Program-made: the position numbers and the translations under genes | The notes under the pieces: generated by a model | The model's input: only the letters and a program-made list of their open reading frames with translations | What the model was told of the DNA's origin: nothing | Database searches by the model: none | DNA from: CBDBLK01 sp965215445 | GTDB lineage: Bacteria; Bdellovibrionota; Bacteriovoracia; Bacteriovoracales; Bacteriovoracaceae | Length of the DNA stretch: 64,000 bases | Direction: 5' to 3' | NCBI GenBank assembly: GCA_965215445.1 | Contig: CBDCDT010000002.1 | Coordinates: 1,798,001-1,862,000, forward strand | Part shown: positions 15,489 to 24,213 of the stretch, one piece after another | How the letters are laid out: each line of letters begins with the position of its first letter | Position numbering within the stretch: position 1 is the stretch's first letter

Positions 15489-16140
15489 TTTTATCCTCGC
15501 CACCACTTTGCTTGTGCCCTCCACGGCGCAAGCATTTAGTGGAGCGGCCACGATTCCCTATCTCATAGAAATGATTAGTCAAAATATCAAACGCTATCAC
15601 CAGCTTAAAAGCATGGTTAAGGAAACCAAAGAAAACAGGGAATACTTGCGCCTTATCAACCAAGGTATCGACAACGCTCAAGGAATTATGGATGCGCTAC
15701 CCATAGAAAACAAAAACTCAAAGAACTTGGGCCAAACACAAAACGAGATAAACAAGATTTACGGAACCATACCCAAAGGCAAAGGTGAGGCCATTTTCAA
15801 ACGCCACGATCAAAGCGTTGCCGAATCTCTAAAGCTGATCGACAACTCTAAAACCTACGCCAAGAAACAGGAACAAAACTCCAAGCGAATTTTTTCCCAA
15901 GCACAAAAAGCAAGCCCCAAGGGTGCGCAACGGATGACGGCGGTGACAAACTCGCAAATCCTACATGCCCTTTCCCAACTTATCAGAATCAACGGGCAAA
16001 TTTTGAAACTACAAAGCGAAACCCTCGCTGAGAAAAACAAGCATAGCAAGGATTCCGCCCGACACTTCAACCGAATCAATCAAGAGCTAGCTGCCAGTTT
16101 TAAGGGGTATCGGGGGAAGTTTGGGGTGTCTAAATTTTAG
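15472..16140 (+). CDS. VirB5/TrbJ-like pilus-associated protein
   Basis: A 222-residue exported protein: signal peptide 1-20 (cleavage after AQA), then long amphipathic helices, the usual appearance of VirB5/TrbJ, a minor component at the pilus tip. It follows virB4, as in trb operons. GAGG lies before ATG 15472. The final 64 codons (from VTNSQILHALSQL to the stop) and about 85 bases of downstream DNA are repeated at 18,308, 21,810 and, decayed, at 23,386. This is the only full-length copy. VirB5 assignment rests on position and topology, not on conserved catalytic residues. Confidence 0.7.
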   Translation: MKLCLNFILATTLLVPSTAQAFSGAATIPYLIEMISQNIKRYHQLKSMVKETKENREYLRLINQGIDNAQGIMDALPIENKNSKNLGQTQNEINKIYGTIPKGKGEAIFKRHDQSVAESLKLIDNSKTYAKKQEQNSKRIFSQAQKASPKGAQRMTAVTNSQILHALSQLIRINGQILKLQSETLAEKNKHSKDSARHFNRINQELAASFKGYRGKFGVSKF

Positions 16141-16225
16141 ACACTTTTAAATAATATTTATTTATATAATAAATTAAGAATTTATCTCCAAATGGCCGAT
16201 AAAAATAAGTGAGCAAAAATATGAA
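15942..16225 (+). repeat. VirB5 3'-end repeat R1 (parent copy)
   Basis: The last 198 bases of the VirB5-like gene plus about 85 downstream bases up to the start of the next gene. Landmarks shared with R2 and R3 include TTTTAAGGGGTATCGGGGG near the gene end and TTTTAAA.AATATTTATTT after the stop. It is the first of four copies separating the cargo modules. Confidence 0.9.
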
Positions 16226-17735
16226 AGGGATGTGCATGAAGATTTCAAATATGTGGATTATTCTTTTACTAATTCTTGTTACAGGGTGTTCTAAGAGGTT
16301 ATATCAAAAAGTATGTAATCATGGCCTTACTTCAGTATGTAACGATCTCGGAGTATTAGAAGAAATGAAAGGAAATCTCTCTGAGGCCGAAAGATGGTAT
16401 TTAAAATCATGTGATGATGGGCTTCTAGCAGGTTGCTTTAATCTTGGAAGATTAGAGCAAGAAAAAGGAAATATTGCCAAAGCTAAAAAATTGTATCAAA
16501 AAGCGTGTGATGGTGAAATTATGCAAAGTTGTAATGATCTCGGGGCAATAGAAAAAGAGAAAGGAAATATTGCCAGAGCTAAAAAATTATTTCAAAAATC
16601 TTGTGATAATGAGTTGATATATGGTTGTTATAATCTCGGAGTAATAGAAAAAGATGAAGGGAATATTGCAAAAGCAAAAAAATTATTCCAAAAATCTTGT
16701 GACGATGAGGTTGTACAAGGTTGTTACAATCTCGGGATAACAGAAGAAGAAGAGGGAAATATAGCAAAAGCGGAAAAGATATTTCAAAAATTGTGTGAAG
16801 ATAGTCACTTGTCGGGATGTGTTTTTCTTGGAACTTTAGAGTATAAGAAAGGTAATATTCTCGAAGCAAAAAAACTATATCAAAAGGCATGCAATGATAA
16901 AACTGTTCGAGGTTGTAGCCTTCTTGGATTAATAGAAGAGGAAAAGGGAAATACTGCTCAATCTTGGATATTATATAAAAAAGCATGTGATGGTGGAAAT
17001 ATATCAGGATGTCTTAATTTGGGATTTTGGGAACAAAAAAGAGGAAATATTGCTGAGGCCGAAAATCTATATCGCATATCGTGCGATGGCGGATTTTTGA
17101 AAGGATGCCATAATCTTGGAATATTGGAAACAAAGAAAGGCAGAATTTCAAAGGCAAAAAAATTACATAAAAAGGCATGTGATGGTGAATTTGTTATGGG
17201 GTGTTATGTCCTTGGAGCGTTGGAATATAAGAATGGTAATATAGCTCAAGCAACAAAATTGTTTCAAAAAGCGTGCGATAAAGGAAACATGAAGGCATGC
17301 TACAGGTTTGGTCATTTAGAGTATATTAAAGGGAATATTGCTCAATCAAAAAAGTTTACTTCCAAGGCCTGTAATAATGGATTGGTGAAGGTATGTAACA
17401 CTATTGGTTTAATAGAGGAAAAAATAGGAAATATTACTAAAGCGAGAAAATTTTATTCCAAGGCCTGCAATGGAGGTTTTAAAAAAGCATGTTCTAGCTT
17501 TGATGCTTTGAAAAATAAAAAAGAAAATATCTTACAAACAAGAAAATCTTACTCCAAGGCATGCAATAAAGGAATTGCAGAAAAATGCTTAGACCTTTCT
17601 ATCTTAGAATGGAATGAAAGAAATTTTTCTCAAGCAAAAAAACTTTCCTCCAAGGCCTGTAATTTGGGTTTTCGTCTTGCCTGTAAAAATATAGAGATGT
17701 TAGAACGTCTACCAGCGTCGGTTAGTAAAAAATGA
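16209..17735 (+). CDS. Sel1-repeat, cysteine-rich lipoprotein (cargo module 1)
   Basis: A 508-residue protein with a lipoprotein signal (LLLILVTGCSK, lipobox Cys about residue 26) and about 13 Sel1-type repeats of 36 residues, each of the form CDGG...GCxNLGxLExxKGNIAKAKKLYQKA. Two cysteines per repeat at helix ends resemble the disulphide-stapled repeats of Helicobacter Hcp proteins. Such proteins bind other proteins, here probably at the outer membrane facing the periplasm or surface. GTG 16209 or ATG 16221 could be the start. The last three repeats are degenerate (CSSFDALKNKKENI). It is coupled to 17732 by ATGA. Confidence 0.85.
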   Translation: MSKNMKGMCMKISNMWIILLLILVTGCSKRLYQKVCNHGLTSVCNDLGVLEEMKGNLSEAERWYLKSCDDGLLAGCFNLGRLEQEKGNIAKAKKLYQKACDGEIMQSCNDLGAIEKEKGNIARAKKLFQKSCDNELIYGCYNLGVIEKDEGNIAKAKKLFQKSCDDEVVQGCYNLGITEEEEGNIAKAEKIFQKLCEDSHLSGCVFLGTLEYKKGNILEAKKLYQKACNDKTVRGCSLLGLIEEEKGNTAQSWILYKKACDGGNISGCLNLGFWEQKRGNIAEAENLYRISCDGGFLKGCHNLGILETKKGRISKAKKLHKKACDGEFVMGCYVLGALEYKNGNIAQATKLFQKACDKGNMKACYRFGHLEYIKGNIAQSKKFTSKACNNGLVKVCNTIGLIEEKIGNITKARKFYSKACNGGFKKACSSFDALKNKKENILQTRKSYSKACNKGIAEKCLDLSILEWNERNFSQAKKLSSKACNLGFRLACKNIEMLERLPASVSKK

Positions 17736-18223
17736 ATTCTAAAAAATTCATAAGTATACCAGGTCGTATTAAAAAAAATGTAAACCTCTACGACTTGGCC
17801 AGAAAGTTTAGAAGCGAAGATTACGAAGTTGTACATGAACCGAACCGTCTAAAAATAAATCTTCTAAGTCAAAATTATGGTGGTTTTTTTCCTTTTCTTT
17901 CGTTCCATTATGTCTACTTCTATAATATTAGCGTATGGGAAGAAGTAGAAATTTTTTCCTACGAAAATGATTCATCTTTTAAGTTGAAGTGTAATATCTT
18001 CTTTCCAATTAAGTGGTCATTAATCTTCGCAACTTGTGGGACAATTGCGGCACTTGTCGTTTTATTATTTGAAAGTTCATTTTATGAATTGTTAAAACTT
18101 CCTTTTGTTTTTTTATTTATTTTCTTATGTATATTTTTTAATTTCTTATTTTTAGAAGTATTGCATTTTTTGTATTTATGGATATGGTTATGGTTCAGAA
18201 TAAACAAATTTTCTAAAAAATAA
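17732..18223 (+). CDS. membrane protein of unknown function (cargo module 1)
   Basis: A 163-residue protein. An N-terminal soluble part of about 85 residues (ARKFRSEDYEVVHEPNRLKINLLS...) precedes two long hydrophobic helices (about 90-112 and 118-150) that end in a basic tail. It overlaps the Sel1 lipoprotein gene by four bases and is probably its functional partner, for instance as an inner-membrane anchor or immunity-like protein. I recognise no family. Confidence 0.7.
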   Translation: MNSKKFISIPGRIKKNVNLYDLARKFRSEDYEVVHEPNRLKINLLSQNYGGFFPFLSFHYVYFYNISVWEEVEIFSYENDSSFKLKCNIFFPIKWSLIFATCGTIAALVVLLFESSFYELLKLPFVFLFIFLCIFFNFLFLEVLHFLYLWIWLWFRINKFSKK

Positions 18224-18307
18224 TCTTGGTCCATATTTCTAGTTTTAAAATAGTACAGACCTACGGCCTGATTAACAAATAACCAAACTAAGAAAGCACG
18301 ACTTAAC

Positions 18308-18600
18308 GGTGACAAACTTTCAAATTCTGCACGCTCTTTCCCAGCTTATCAGAATCAACGAGCAAATTTTGAAGTTACAAAGCGAAACCCTCGCGGAGAA
18401 AAACAAACACCGTAAGAACTCCGCCCGACACTTTAACCGAATCAGTCAAGAACTAACTGCCAGTTTTAAGGGGTATCGGGGGGAGTTTGGGGTGTCTAAA
18501 TTTTAGGCATTTTTAAATAATATTTATTTATAAAAAAGATTTTAAGAATTTTTCAAAAAAAACCGATTAGATCAAACAGTTTAAAATGATAAAAAATGAG
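18308..18600 (+). repeat. VirB5 3'-end repeat R2
   Basis: A copy of the last 64 codons of the VirB5-like gene, with an open frame ending in TAG at 18504-18506. It has seven amino acid differences from R1, and the sequence similarity continues for at least about 40 bases after the stop. Upstream similarity stops at GGTGACAAAC. It fills the otherwise gene-free stretch between 18,223 and 18,608. Confidence 0.88.
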
Positions 18601-18607
18601 AGCATAA

Positions 18608-19225
18608 ATGGAAGTTTTATTTTTTATTTTAATTTTTCTTGTAATTGGATTCTTATTAAGTTGTGCTATTTATAATTTAAAAACCTTTGGTCGATTAATT
18701 CCTACTAATGAGCAATACAGTAAGCATCAAATCAAGCGTGGAGGAAGGTCATTAGATTCTCAAGTAGAAAAAGTATTTGGATTATTTGAAAAATCACTTG
18801 AAGAACTAATGCAAAAATTTTTTGTGGAACTTAATAAACTAAGTGCGCCTACAAAAGAGGCAGTTGCAAAAAAATTAATAGTGACTGCCAATTTTGGGTC
18901 TAGTTCAAAGCTGCAAAAAGCGTTTGGCAAAAAAATACAGTCATTGCAAGAAAATCCTCAATCTGAAACTTTTGAAGATAGCATATTTATAACAGTTGCT
19001 TTTTGTGCTTTTGAAATTGCAGGCACTCTTAATTCTATCGATCAAAGAATTGAACTGGGTCTTCAAAATAAAATAGACAAAGAAACAAGCAAGCATATAA
19101 ATGACACTTTTATGCTTCTTATTGGCTGCTCAAATGGTGATAAAGATGCCATTGAAAAAGTTTTTAAAAAAGAACAAGAAAAAGAAGAGATTTTAAAAAT
19201 AATGAAAAGACAAGGCGTTGCTTGA
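18608..19225 (+). CDS. membrane-anchored unknown protein (cargo module 2)
   Basis: A 205-residue protein with one N-terminal membrane helix (residues 3-27, LFFILIFLVIGFLLSCAIYNL) and a helical soluble domain of about 170 residues rich in Lys and Glu. I recognise no family. It is the first gene after repeat R2 and lies 14 bases upstream of the nuclease-like lipoprotein, so the module 2 genes are probably co-expressed. Confidence 0.7.
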   Translation: MEVLFFILIFLVIGFLLSCAIYNLKTFGRLIPTNEQYSKHQIKRGGRSLDSQVEKVFGLFEKSLEELMQKFFVELNKLSAPTKEAVAKKLIVTANFGSSSKLQKAFGKKIQSLQENPQSETFEDSIFITVAFCAFEIAGTLNSIDQRIELGLQNKIDKETSKHINDTFMLLIGCSNGDKDAIEKVFKKEQEKEEILKIMKRQGVA

Positions 19226-19239
19226 AATGAAGGGCAAAC

Positions 19240-19782
19240 ATGAAAAGTTCTAAAATTATTACAAAATTTACTGCTAATTTCTTAGGATTGATATTTTTAT
19301 TATCTTGTAGCACATTTTTGCGCACACCAAGTTCGACAACTAACAATTTTTGCGCTCACGATGAAAAGAATTTCCGTTGTGTCAACTATGTTAAAAATTA
19401 TGATGCAGATACGATTACTTTTAATATTCCAAATATCCACCCTTTGCTAGGAAATAAAATCAATGTACGGGTTAATGGTGTAAATGCACCTGAATTAAGG
19501 ACAAAAAATTCTTGTGAAAAGGAAAAAGCTAAAGAAGCGCAGAGGCAAGTGGCCAATCTTTTAAAGACAGCAAAAAGAATTGATCTTAAAAACATTCAAA
19601 GAGGAAAATTCTTTCGTATAGTAGCAAATGTTGTCATTGATGGAAAACCACTCTTTCGTTATTTGTTAAAAAATGGCTTGGCCTATTCTTATGATGGTGG
19701 AACCAAAAAGAAAATAAACTGGTGCAAATCATATCGTGAAATTGCTTCTAAAAATTCAGAAAAAAAGGAGATTGGATTATGA
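19240..19782 (+). CDS. thermonuclease-like (SNase) lipoprotein (cargo module 2)
   Basis: A 180-residue lipoprotein (lipobox LIFLLSCS, Cys about 23) with a staphylococcal-nuclease-like OB fold: the YDADTITFN strand, VRVNGVNAPELR, the KEAQRQV helix and GKFFRIVANVVIDGK. The aspartate of DADT and the arginines in VRVNG and FFRI correspond to the metal- and phosphate-binding positions of the family. The expected role is cleavage of DNA or RNA in the periplasm or at the surface. It is coupled by ATGA to the ankyrin protein. An envelope nuclease inside a conjugation operon could act against incoming DNA. Confidence 0.82.
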   Translation: MKSSKIITKFTANFLGLIFLLSCSTFLRTPSSTTNNFCAHDEKNFRCVNYVKNYDADTITFNIPNIHPLLGNKINVRVNGVNAPELRTKNSCEKEKAKEAQRQVANLLKTAKRIDLKNIQRGKFFRIVANVVIDGKPLFRYLLKNGLAYSYDGGTKKKINWCKSYREIASKNSEKKEIGL

Positions 19783-21725
19783 AAAAAACTACTGGTCTGA
19801 AAATAATCATTTTTATTGTTTTACTCTGCTTTTTTTCTTGCAGTACAATTCCTCGACCTGACTGGATGGCAAATGTTCCAAAAAATCAAGAATTTAAATT
19901 TTATGTGGGTAGAGCATACCAAGCAAAGGATAAAAAAGAAGGTTCTATTATAGCGATACAGGACGCCTATTATCAGGTAATCAGAGATAACTTTGGAATC
20001 AAAACCAAACTATACAAGAAGTTGACCGAAACTTTGAGTACGGTTGATTTTGAAAAGAAAACCTACGAGGCAAGTTCTGAAATATTGTTTAGAGGCCTTA
20101 CTCAAGAGGGAGTTTTTTTTGAAAGAGAAAATAGAAAAATAAATTCTTGGATTTTGTTTAAAATATCCAAAAAATCAATTACTGAAGAGGTGGAGCGTCT
20201 TAGGCACATTGCCCAGAAAAAAGAAAAAGAAGAGAAAAAACTAGAACTAACTAAGCAACTCATAGATGCAACGAGAGCGAATAAGTTTAAATTAGCAAAA
20301 CAGCTTTTTAATGAAGGCGCTAATCCCTCATTAGAAATTGATGATCAAGGAACAGCTCTTTATTTTGCAGTACTGAAAAACAAATCACGTTTCGTAAAGT
20401 TGTTTCTGAGTGATAAAAAAAACAATTTAAGCTCTTATCTTAATTCTAGTTCAAATAATTTGATTATGTTCGGGAAGAATATAAGTGGATTAAGTTTGCT
20501 TAGCATAGCTTCACATAAGGGTCATTACGATATAGTAAAAATGCTAGTCAAAAGAGGAGCCGAGCCAAATCATCTTAATGGAGAAAACAGAAGTCCCTTA
20601 TTCTTTGCCGTTCGAGGCAGAAATTTGAAAGTCGTCAAATTTCTTTTGGTCAAGGGTGCAGACCCAAATCTTGGCGGCGAAAAAATCTACAAAGAAGATG
20701 GATATGGTTCAAACTCTCTAGGTAATTTGGCAGGAAGTGCCATTTATGATGATGGTGTTGTAACAAGAGAAGAAATAGAAATTGCCAGAGCACTCATAAA
20801 AAAAGGGGCCTATATAAACACTCTTGATCTTCCTATGTACACCCGAAGCCTAACTTCTAAAATTAAAGATGAAACAATACCAAGGAAAAACAAGACGGTT
20901 AAAAAATTAAAGAATGAATTGGAATTATTCAATCTTTTCTTAGAAAATGGAGCGGACCCTAATGCGGAAGGCTTAATAGGTATGCCTATAGCACATAATG
21001 TAATTGATATATGTAAATACAAAATTTCTGAAAAAATGATGAAAACCCTTCTAGAAAAAGGAGTAAGGTTTGACATCGGTAATAAGTTTGGATTGAAACC
21101 AATGAATGTCTTTGCCATGTATGACTGTGGCAATAAAATGGGAGAAATGATATTGGCAAACAAAACCCGAGCTTATTTAATTTTTAACAGTAACAAATCT
21201 TTTGCCTTTAAAAAATTTGGACACAGCCCTTTACCTTGGGCTGTTCAAAGCAATAACGTGAGACTTGTAAAGCTATTTCTAAAATACGGTGCTGACCCCC
21301 ATGAAGAAAACATATTTGATAAAGTTAAGAATGGAGGCCATATCAAATCAGAAACTCCATGGGAATTGGCAGAATCTTTGGGATACAAAAAAATATTGAA
21401 TATATTCAAAGGAAGATTCATTGCTTCAAAAAGAACCTATGAACAGCAATATATTCCCGTTGAGCAGTTTTCAAAAAAAAGGTGTGATGGTGGAAATATT
21501 AAAGAATGTACTAGACTTGGAGTTATGGAGGAACGGAAGGGCAATACACACAAAGCTATTACTCTATATAAAAAAGCTTGCTCTGATGGGCATGGAGTTG
21601 GATGCTCATTATTAGGTTTATCATATTTTCGAGCGGGTAATAGAAATGAAGCGAAGCGGTTTCTTAGAAAAGCATGTGAAAATGGATACAAAGGCGGATG
21701 TAAAGCACTGGAAAGATTATATTAA
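19779..21725 (+). CDS. lipoprotein with ankyrin and Sel1 repeats (cargo module 2)
   Basis: A 648-residue lipoprotein (lipobox FFSCSTI). Residues about 25-150 look like an LPP20-type domain (RPDWMANVPK...YVGRAYQAKDKKEGSIIAIQDAY). A coiled stretch follows, then ankyrin repeats at about 165-540 (GHYDIVKMLVKRGAEPNH, NLKVVKFLLVKGADPNLGG). Two Sel1 repeats at the C-terminus (CDGGNIKECTRLGVMEERKGNTHKA) match those of the module 1 lipoprotein. It is a large protein-binding scaffold, probably at the outer membrane. The shared Sel1 style suggests that modules 1 and 2 have related tasks. Confidence 0.84.
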   Translation: MKKTTGLKIIIFIVLLCFFSCSTIPRPDWMANVPKNQEFKFYVGRAYQAKDKKEGSIIAIQDAYYQVIRDNFGIKTKLYKKLTETLSTVDFEKKTYEASSEILFRGLTQEGVFFERENRKINSWILFKISKKSITEEVERLRHIAQKKEKEEKKLELTKQLIDATRANKFKLAKQLFNEGANPSLEIDDQGTALYFAVLKNKSRFVKLFLSDKKNNLSSYLNSSSNNLIMFGKNISGLSLLSIASHKGHYDIVKMLVKRGAEPNHLNGENRSPLFFAVRGRNLKVVKFLLVKGADPNLGGEKIYKEDGYGSNSLGNLAGSAIYDDGVVTREEIEIARALIKKGAYINTLDLPMYTRSLTSKIKDETIPRKNKTVKKLKNELELFNLFLENGADPNAEGLIGMPIAHNVIDICKYKISEKMMKTLLEKGVRFDIGNKFGLKPMNVFAMYDCGNKMGEMILANKTRAYLIFNSNKSFAFKKFGHSPLPWAVQSNNVRLVKLFLKYGADPHEENIFDKVKNGGHIKSETPWELAESLGYKKILNIFKGRFIASKRTYEQQYIPVEQFSKKRCDGGNIKECTRLGVMEERKGNTHKAITLYKKACSDGHGVGCSLLGLSYFRAGNRNEAKRFLRKACENGYKGGCKALERLY

Positions 21726-21809
21726 AAAACTAAAAATTGTTCATTTTTGCTAGATACAGCCGTTGTTCAACTTATTGTACTATCTACAAAATCAAGGCAG
21801 GCCCATAAC

Positions 21810-22100
21810 AGTAACAAACTCCCAAATCCTGCATGCCCTATCCCAGCTTATCAGAATCAACGGGCAAATCCTCAAGCTACAAAGCGAAACCCTGGCCGAG
21901 AAAAACAAGCACAGCAAGGATTTCGCCCGACACTTCAACCGAATCAATCAAGAACTTGCTGCCAGTTTTAAGGGGTATCGGGGGGAGTTTGGAGTGTTTA
22001 AATTTTAGACACTTTTAAAGAATATTTATTTGTAAAGTAAATATTAAGAATTTATTCCGAGTTTCCGATAATTTTAGACAGTCAGCAAAAAATGAAACGT
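21810..22100 (+). repeat. VirB5 3'-end repeat R3
   Basis: A copy of the last 64 codons of the VirB5-like gene, with only three amino acid differences from R1 (S to F, K to E, S to F) against about 13 synonymous codon differences. Similarity runs on past the stop (TAG 22006-22008) to the GCAAAAAATGAAA just before the next module. It has no start codon of its own (GTA) in the aligned position. Confidence 0.9.
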
Positions 22101-22116
22101 ATACATCGGAGTACTA

Positions 22117-22929
22117 GTGAAAACTTTCAATTCAAAAACTTTTAATTCAAAAATAGCAATAATGCTTGTAGCGCCTATACTTTTCATTTGTATTTTTGTT
22201 TTAGGTTTATATCAACTTTCAGCATCAATTGATGGTACTTTATTTTTTTTAGGTCTTAAAAATTCCAATTTTCTAATTAGATTTTTAATTGGTGGTTTGA
22301 TATTTGTTTTATATGGCCCATTATTTTTTATTTTTATTCCCCTAAGTTTTTATGGATGCCTCGAAGTTTGGAATTGGAATTGGTATCAAGCAATTTTTTT
22401 ACACTTTGCTATTCCCTTGATGGCAATTATATTAATAATTATAGATTGGGCAATGATAAAAATAGAAGAAAAAATAAGACCAATTCTTTATATAGGAGGC
22501 ATTAGTTTTTCCATTTGTTTGATATACTTTTATGTCTCGCTTTTGGATTCGAGTTTTACTGCTAAGAGAAGATTCTCAAGTATTAATTATTGTGAAATGA
22601 GCGGGTCACAAATTAAAAATATTTTGAATAGAGAAATATCAAATAAAGAATTTCAATGTATTCTTGCTTTAAGAAAAAATCCTACTGTTAGCAAGGAAAA
22701 TGCGCAAAAACATTTAGATTGTCTAGATATAATCGAGAACGACCTGTTGGGACTTCAAACAGTTAGGACGATTGCCTGCACTCCAAAAGGTGATGGTAAT
22801 ATTAAATTAATTAATAAGGCAGAAGAATATTTAAAATTCTCAGAAAAAAATAAATTTGTAAAAATTGGTGAAAAAACTAAGTTAAAATTAAAGAGAGAAC
22901 TTAAAACATTGTTGAAAAAATTCAACTAG
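22117..22929 (+). CDS. polytopic membrane protein of unknown function (cargo module 3)
   Basis: A 270-residue protein with about five hydrophobic helices in the first 155 residues (MLVAPILFICIFVLGLY and following), then a soluble C-terminal domain with three Cys residues and a Lys-rich end. GTG 22117 has GGAG in front. The DNA is very AT-rich. No family is recognised. It follows repeat R3 directly. Confidence 0.68.
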   Translation: MKTFNSKTFNSKIAIMLVAPILFICIFVLGLYQLSASIDGTLFFLGLKNSNFLIRFLIGGLIFVLYGPLFFIFIPLSFYGCLEVWNWNWYQAIFLHFAIPLMAIILIIIDWAMIKIEEKIRPILYIGGISFSICLIYFYVSLLDSSFTAKRRFSSINYCEMSGSQIKNILNREISNKEFQCILALRKNPTVSKENAQKHLDCLDIIENDLLGLQTVRTIACTPKGDGNIKLINKAEEYLKFSEKNKFVKIGEKTKLKLKRELKTLLKKFN

Positions 22930-22966
22930 GTTTTTTTGCTGCTCAGAATTGAAAATGTTTTGCAGC

Positions 22967-23278
22967 TTAAATTTTAAGATTCTTTCTCGTTTTTAGAAAG
23001 TGCCATCCATATAAAATAGATACTATAATATCGATAGGAATCCAAATTTCTTTAGTTAAATGGATAGGAAATAAGGGATTAAATAAAGTGCATACAAAAC
23101 CAGAAATCATTCTCCAATTAAAAGAAAATTCTTTGTAAATAGTTCCACACAAAGCAGTTGAAAAGATAATCCATCTCAATAATTTATAATAGCTATAAGG
23201 AAGAGGCAAAATAGCAATAACTAGCATAACTGCTGGTATTAACCAAAGCAAAAACATATTTTTTGATTTTAATTCCAT
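22967..23278 (-). CDS. small membrane protein (DUF6804-like)
   Basis: A 103-residue protein with four hydrophobic segments. IPAVMLVIAILPLPYSYYKLLRW near the N-terminus and the TLFNPLFPIHLTKEIWIPIDI block are the pattern I associate with the small DUF6804 membrane family; the assignment is from memory. The function is unknown. It is the only minus-strand gene among the modules and converges with 22117-22929. ATG 23278 and ATG 23257 are both possible starts. Confidence 0.7.
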   Translation of the reverse strand: MELKSKNMFLLWLIPAVMLVIAILPLPYSYYKLLRWIIFSTALCGTIYKEFSFNWRMISGFVCTLFNPLFPIHLTKEIWIPIDIIVSILYGWHFLKTRKNLKI

Positions 23279-23385
23279 TAATAAATTTTAAATTGCCTTA
23301 CAATTTTGAGAAATATGGAAAAAATGTCCTGCAGGTTTAATATACTTTCTAAAACTTGCTTGTATCTGAGGCAAAAGAGCGTAAC

Positions 23386-23590
23386 AGATGACAACTGCAA
23401 ACTCGCAATTCTTGCATAACCCGTAATGAACTAGGAGTAAGTTTTCACAACTTCTGAAACTGTAAAGCGAAACTATCGCCGCGAAAAATAAACACGCAGC
23501 AAGGGTTTCGCCTGACACTTCAACCACATCAATCGAGAAATTGTTATCAGTTTTAAGGGGTATCGAAGGAAGTTTGAAAAGAAAAGATTT
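23386..23590 (+). repeat. decayed VirB5 3'-end repeat R4
   Basis: A degenerate copy: AACTCGCAATTCTTGCAT, AAAGCGAAACTATCGCCG, CGCCTGACACTTCAACC and TTTTAAGGGGTATCG are recognisable in the right order and spacing, but the frame is broken by stops and indels. It occupies the 23,279-23,734 gap, which contains no convincing gene. Confidence 0.8.
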
Positions 23591-23734
23591 TAGTTTAAGA
23601 AGGAAAATAAGATACCATTGAATCAATACGCAGGGCAAAAAAATGAAAGAATAATTCTGCGGAAAATCTTGCTTGACAAAGGCAAAATAAAAGCTGTATT
23701 TTCTCATTGAATTTTTCGGAGGAGGAAGGAAAAA

Positions 23735-24208
23735 ATGGAATTTGGTAATTGGATAAAGCAGTGGAAATTAAAAAAATTACATATTAATGCTAAAATACTG
23801 CGAGCAGAACTAGAATTTAAAGATGCTGATAAAAATGCAGCCTGGGCACTTTATATTGAATTATTAACTCGGATTACAACACAACCATTACCCAAAGACC
23901 ATGGGGATGAGAAGACGGCCCTCGACAGTATTTTTTCTATTTTTGGATTAACTCGTTCTATTATAAAGACAGAAGGAAGAGATTGTATTGAGTTTACAAA
24001 AATTGCTATTGTTGTTTTAAATCAAGTCATTCGTCCATTTACAGCAAAATGGCATAGGTTATCTGTGTCCGGAGTATTTCAACAAAAAGAACGATGTCAA
24101 GAATTTAGAAACGAACTTTCAATGTTGCAAAAAGACCTTTCTGAATACACGAAGATGCTGGCAGACATGGCCGAGGTGGAAGACCTAACAGAACTGGAAG
24201 AAGGATAG
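23735..24208 (+). CDS. partner protein of the TIR-like gene (cargo module 4)
   Basis: A 157-residue soluble helical protein with a strong GGAGGAGG before ATG 23735. The segments ELLTRITTQPLP, GDEKTALDSIFSIFGLTR and VVLNQVIRPFTAKWHRLS look like conserved blocks; from memory, such proteins are found next to TIR-like genes in many bacteria. The next gene, five bases downstream, encodes exactly such a TIR-like protein. A two-gene defence unit is the best reading. The biochemical role is unknown. Confidence 0.72.
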   Translation: MEFGNWIKQWKLKKLHINAKILRAELEFKDADKNAAWALYIELLTRITTQPLPKDHGDEKTALDSIFSIFGLTRSIIKTEGRDCIEFTKIAIVVLNQVIRPFTAKWHRLSVSGVFQQKERCQEFRNELSMLQKDLSEYTKMLADMAEVEDLTELEEG

Positions 24209-24213
24209 TACTT

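Noticed and set aside
18309..18506. A 65-codon open frame as an independent small gene
   Set aside because: It is the C-terminal part of VirB5 (repeat R2) without a ribosome binding site or signal peptide; it is described as a repeat instead.
22920..22965. GCTGC...GCAGC as a terminator between the convergent genes of module 3
   Set aside because: Only five base pairs with a long loop; too weak to call.
23288..23707. A 139-codon minus-strand open frame
   Set aside because: It runs through the decayed VirB5 tail R4 and has an unnatural composition; the repeat explains this stretch better.
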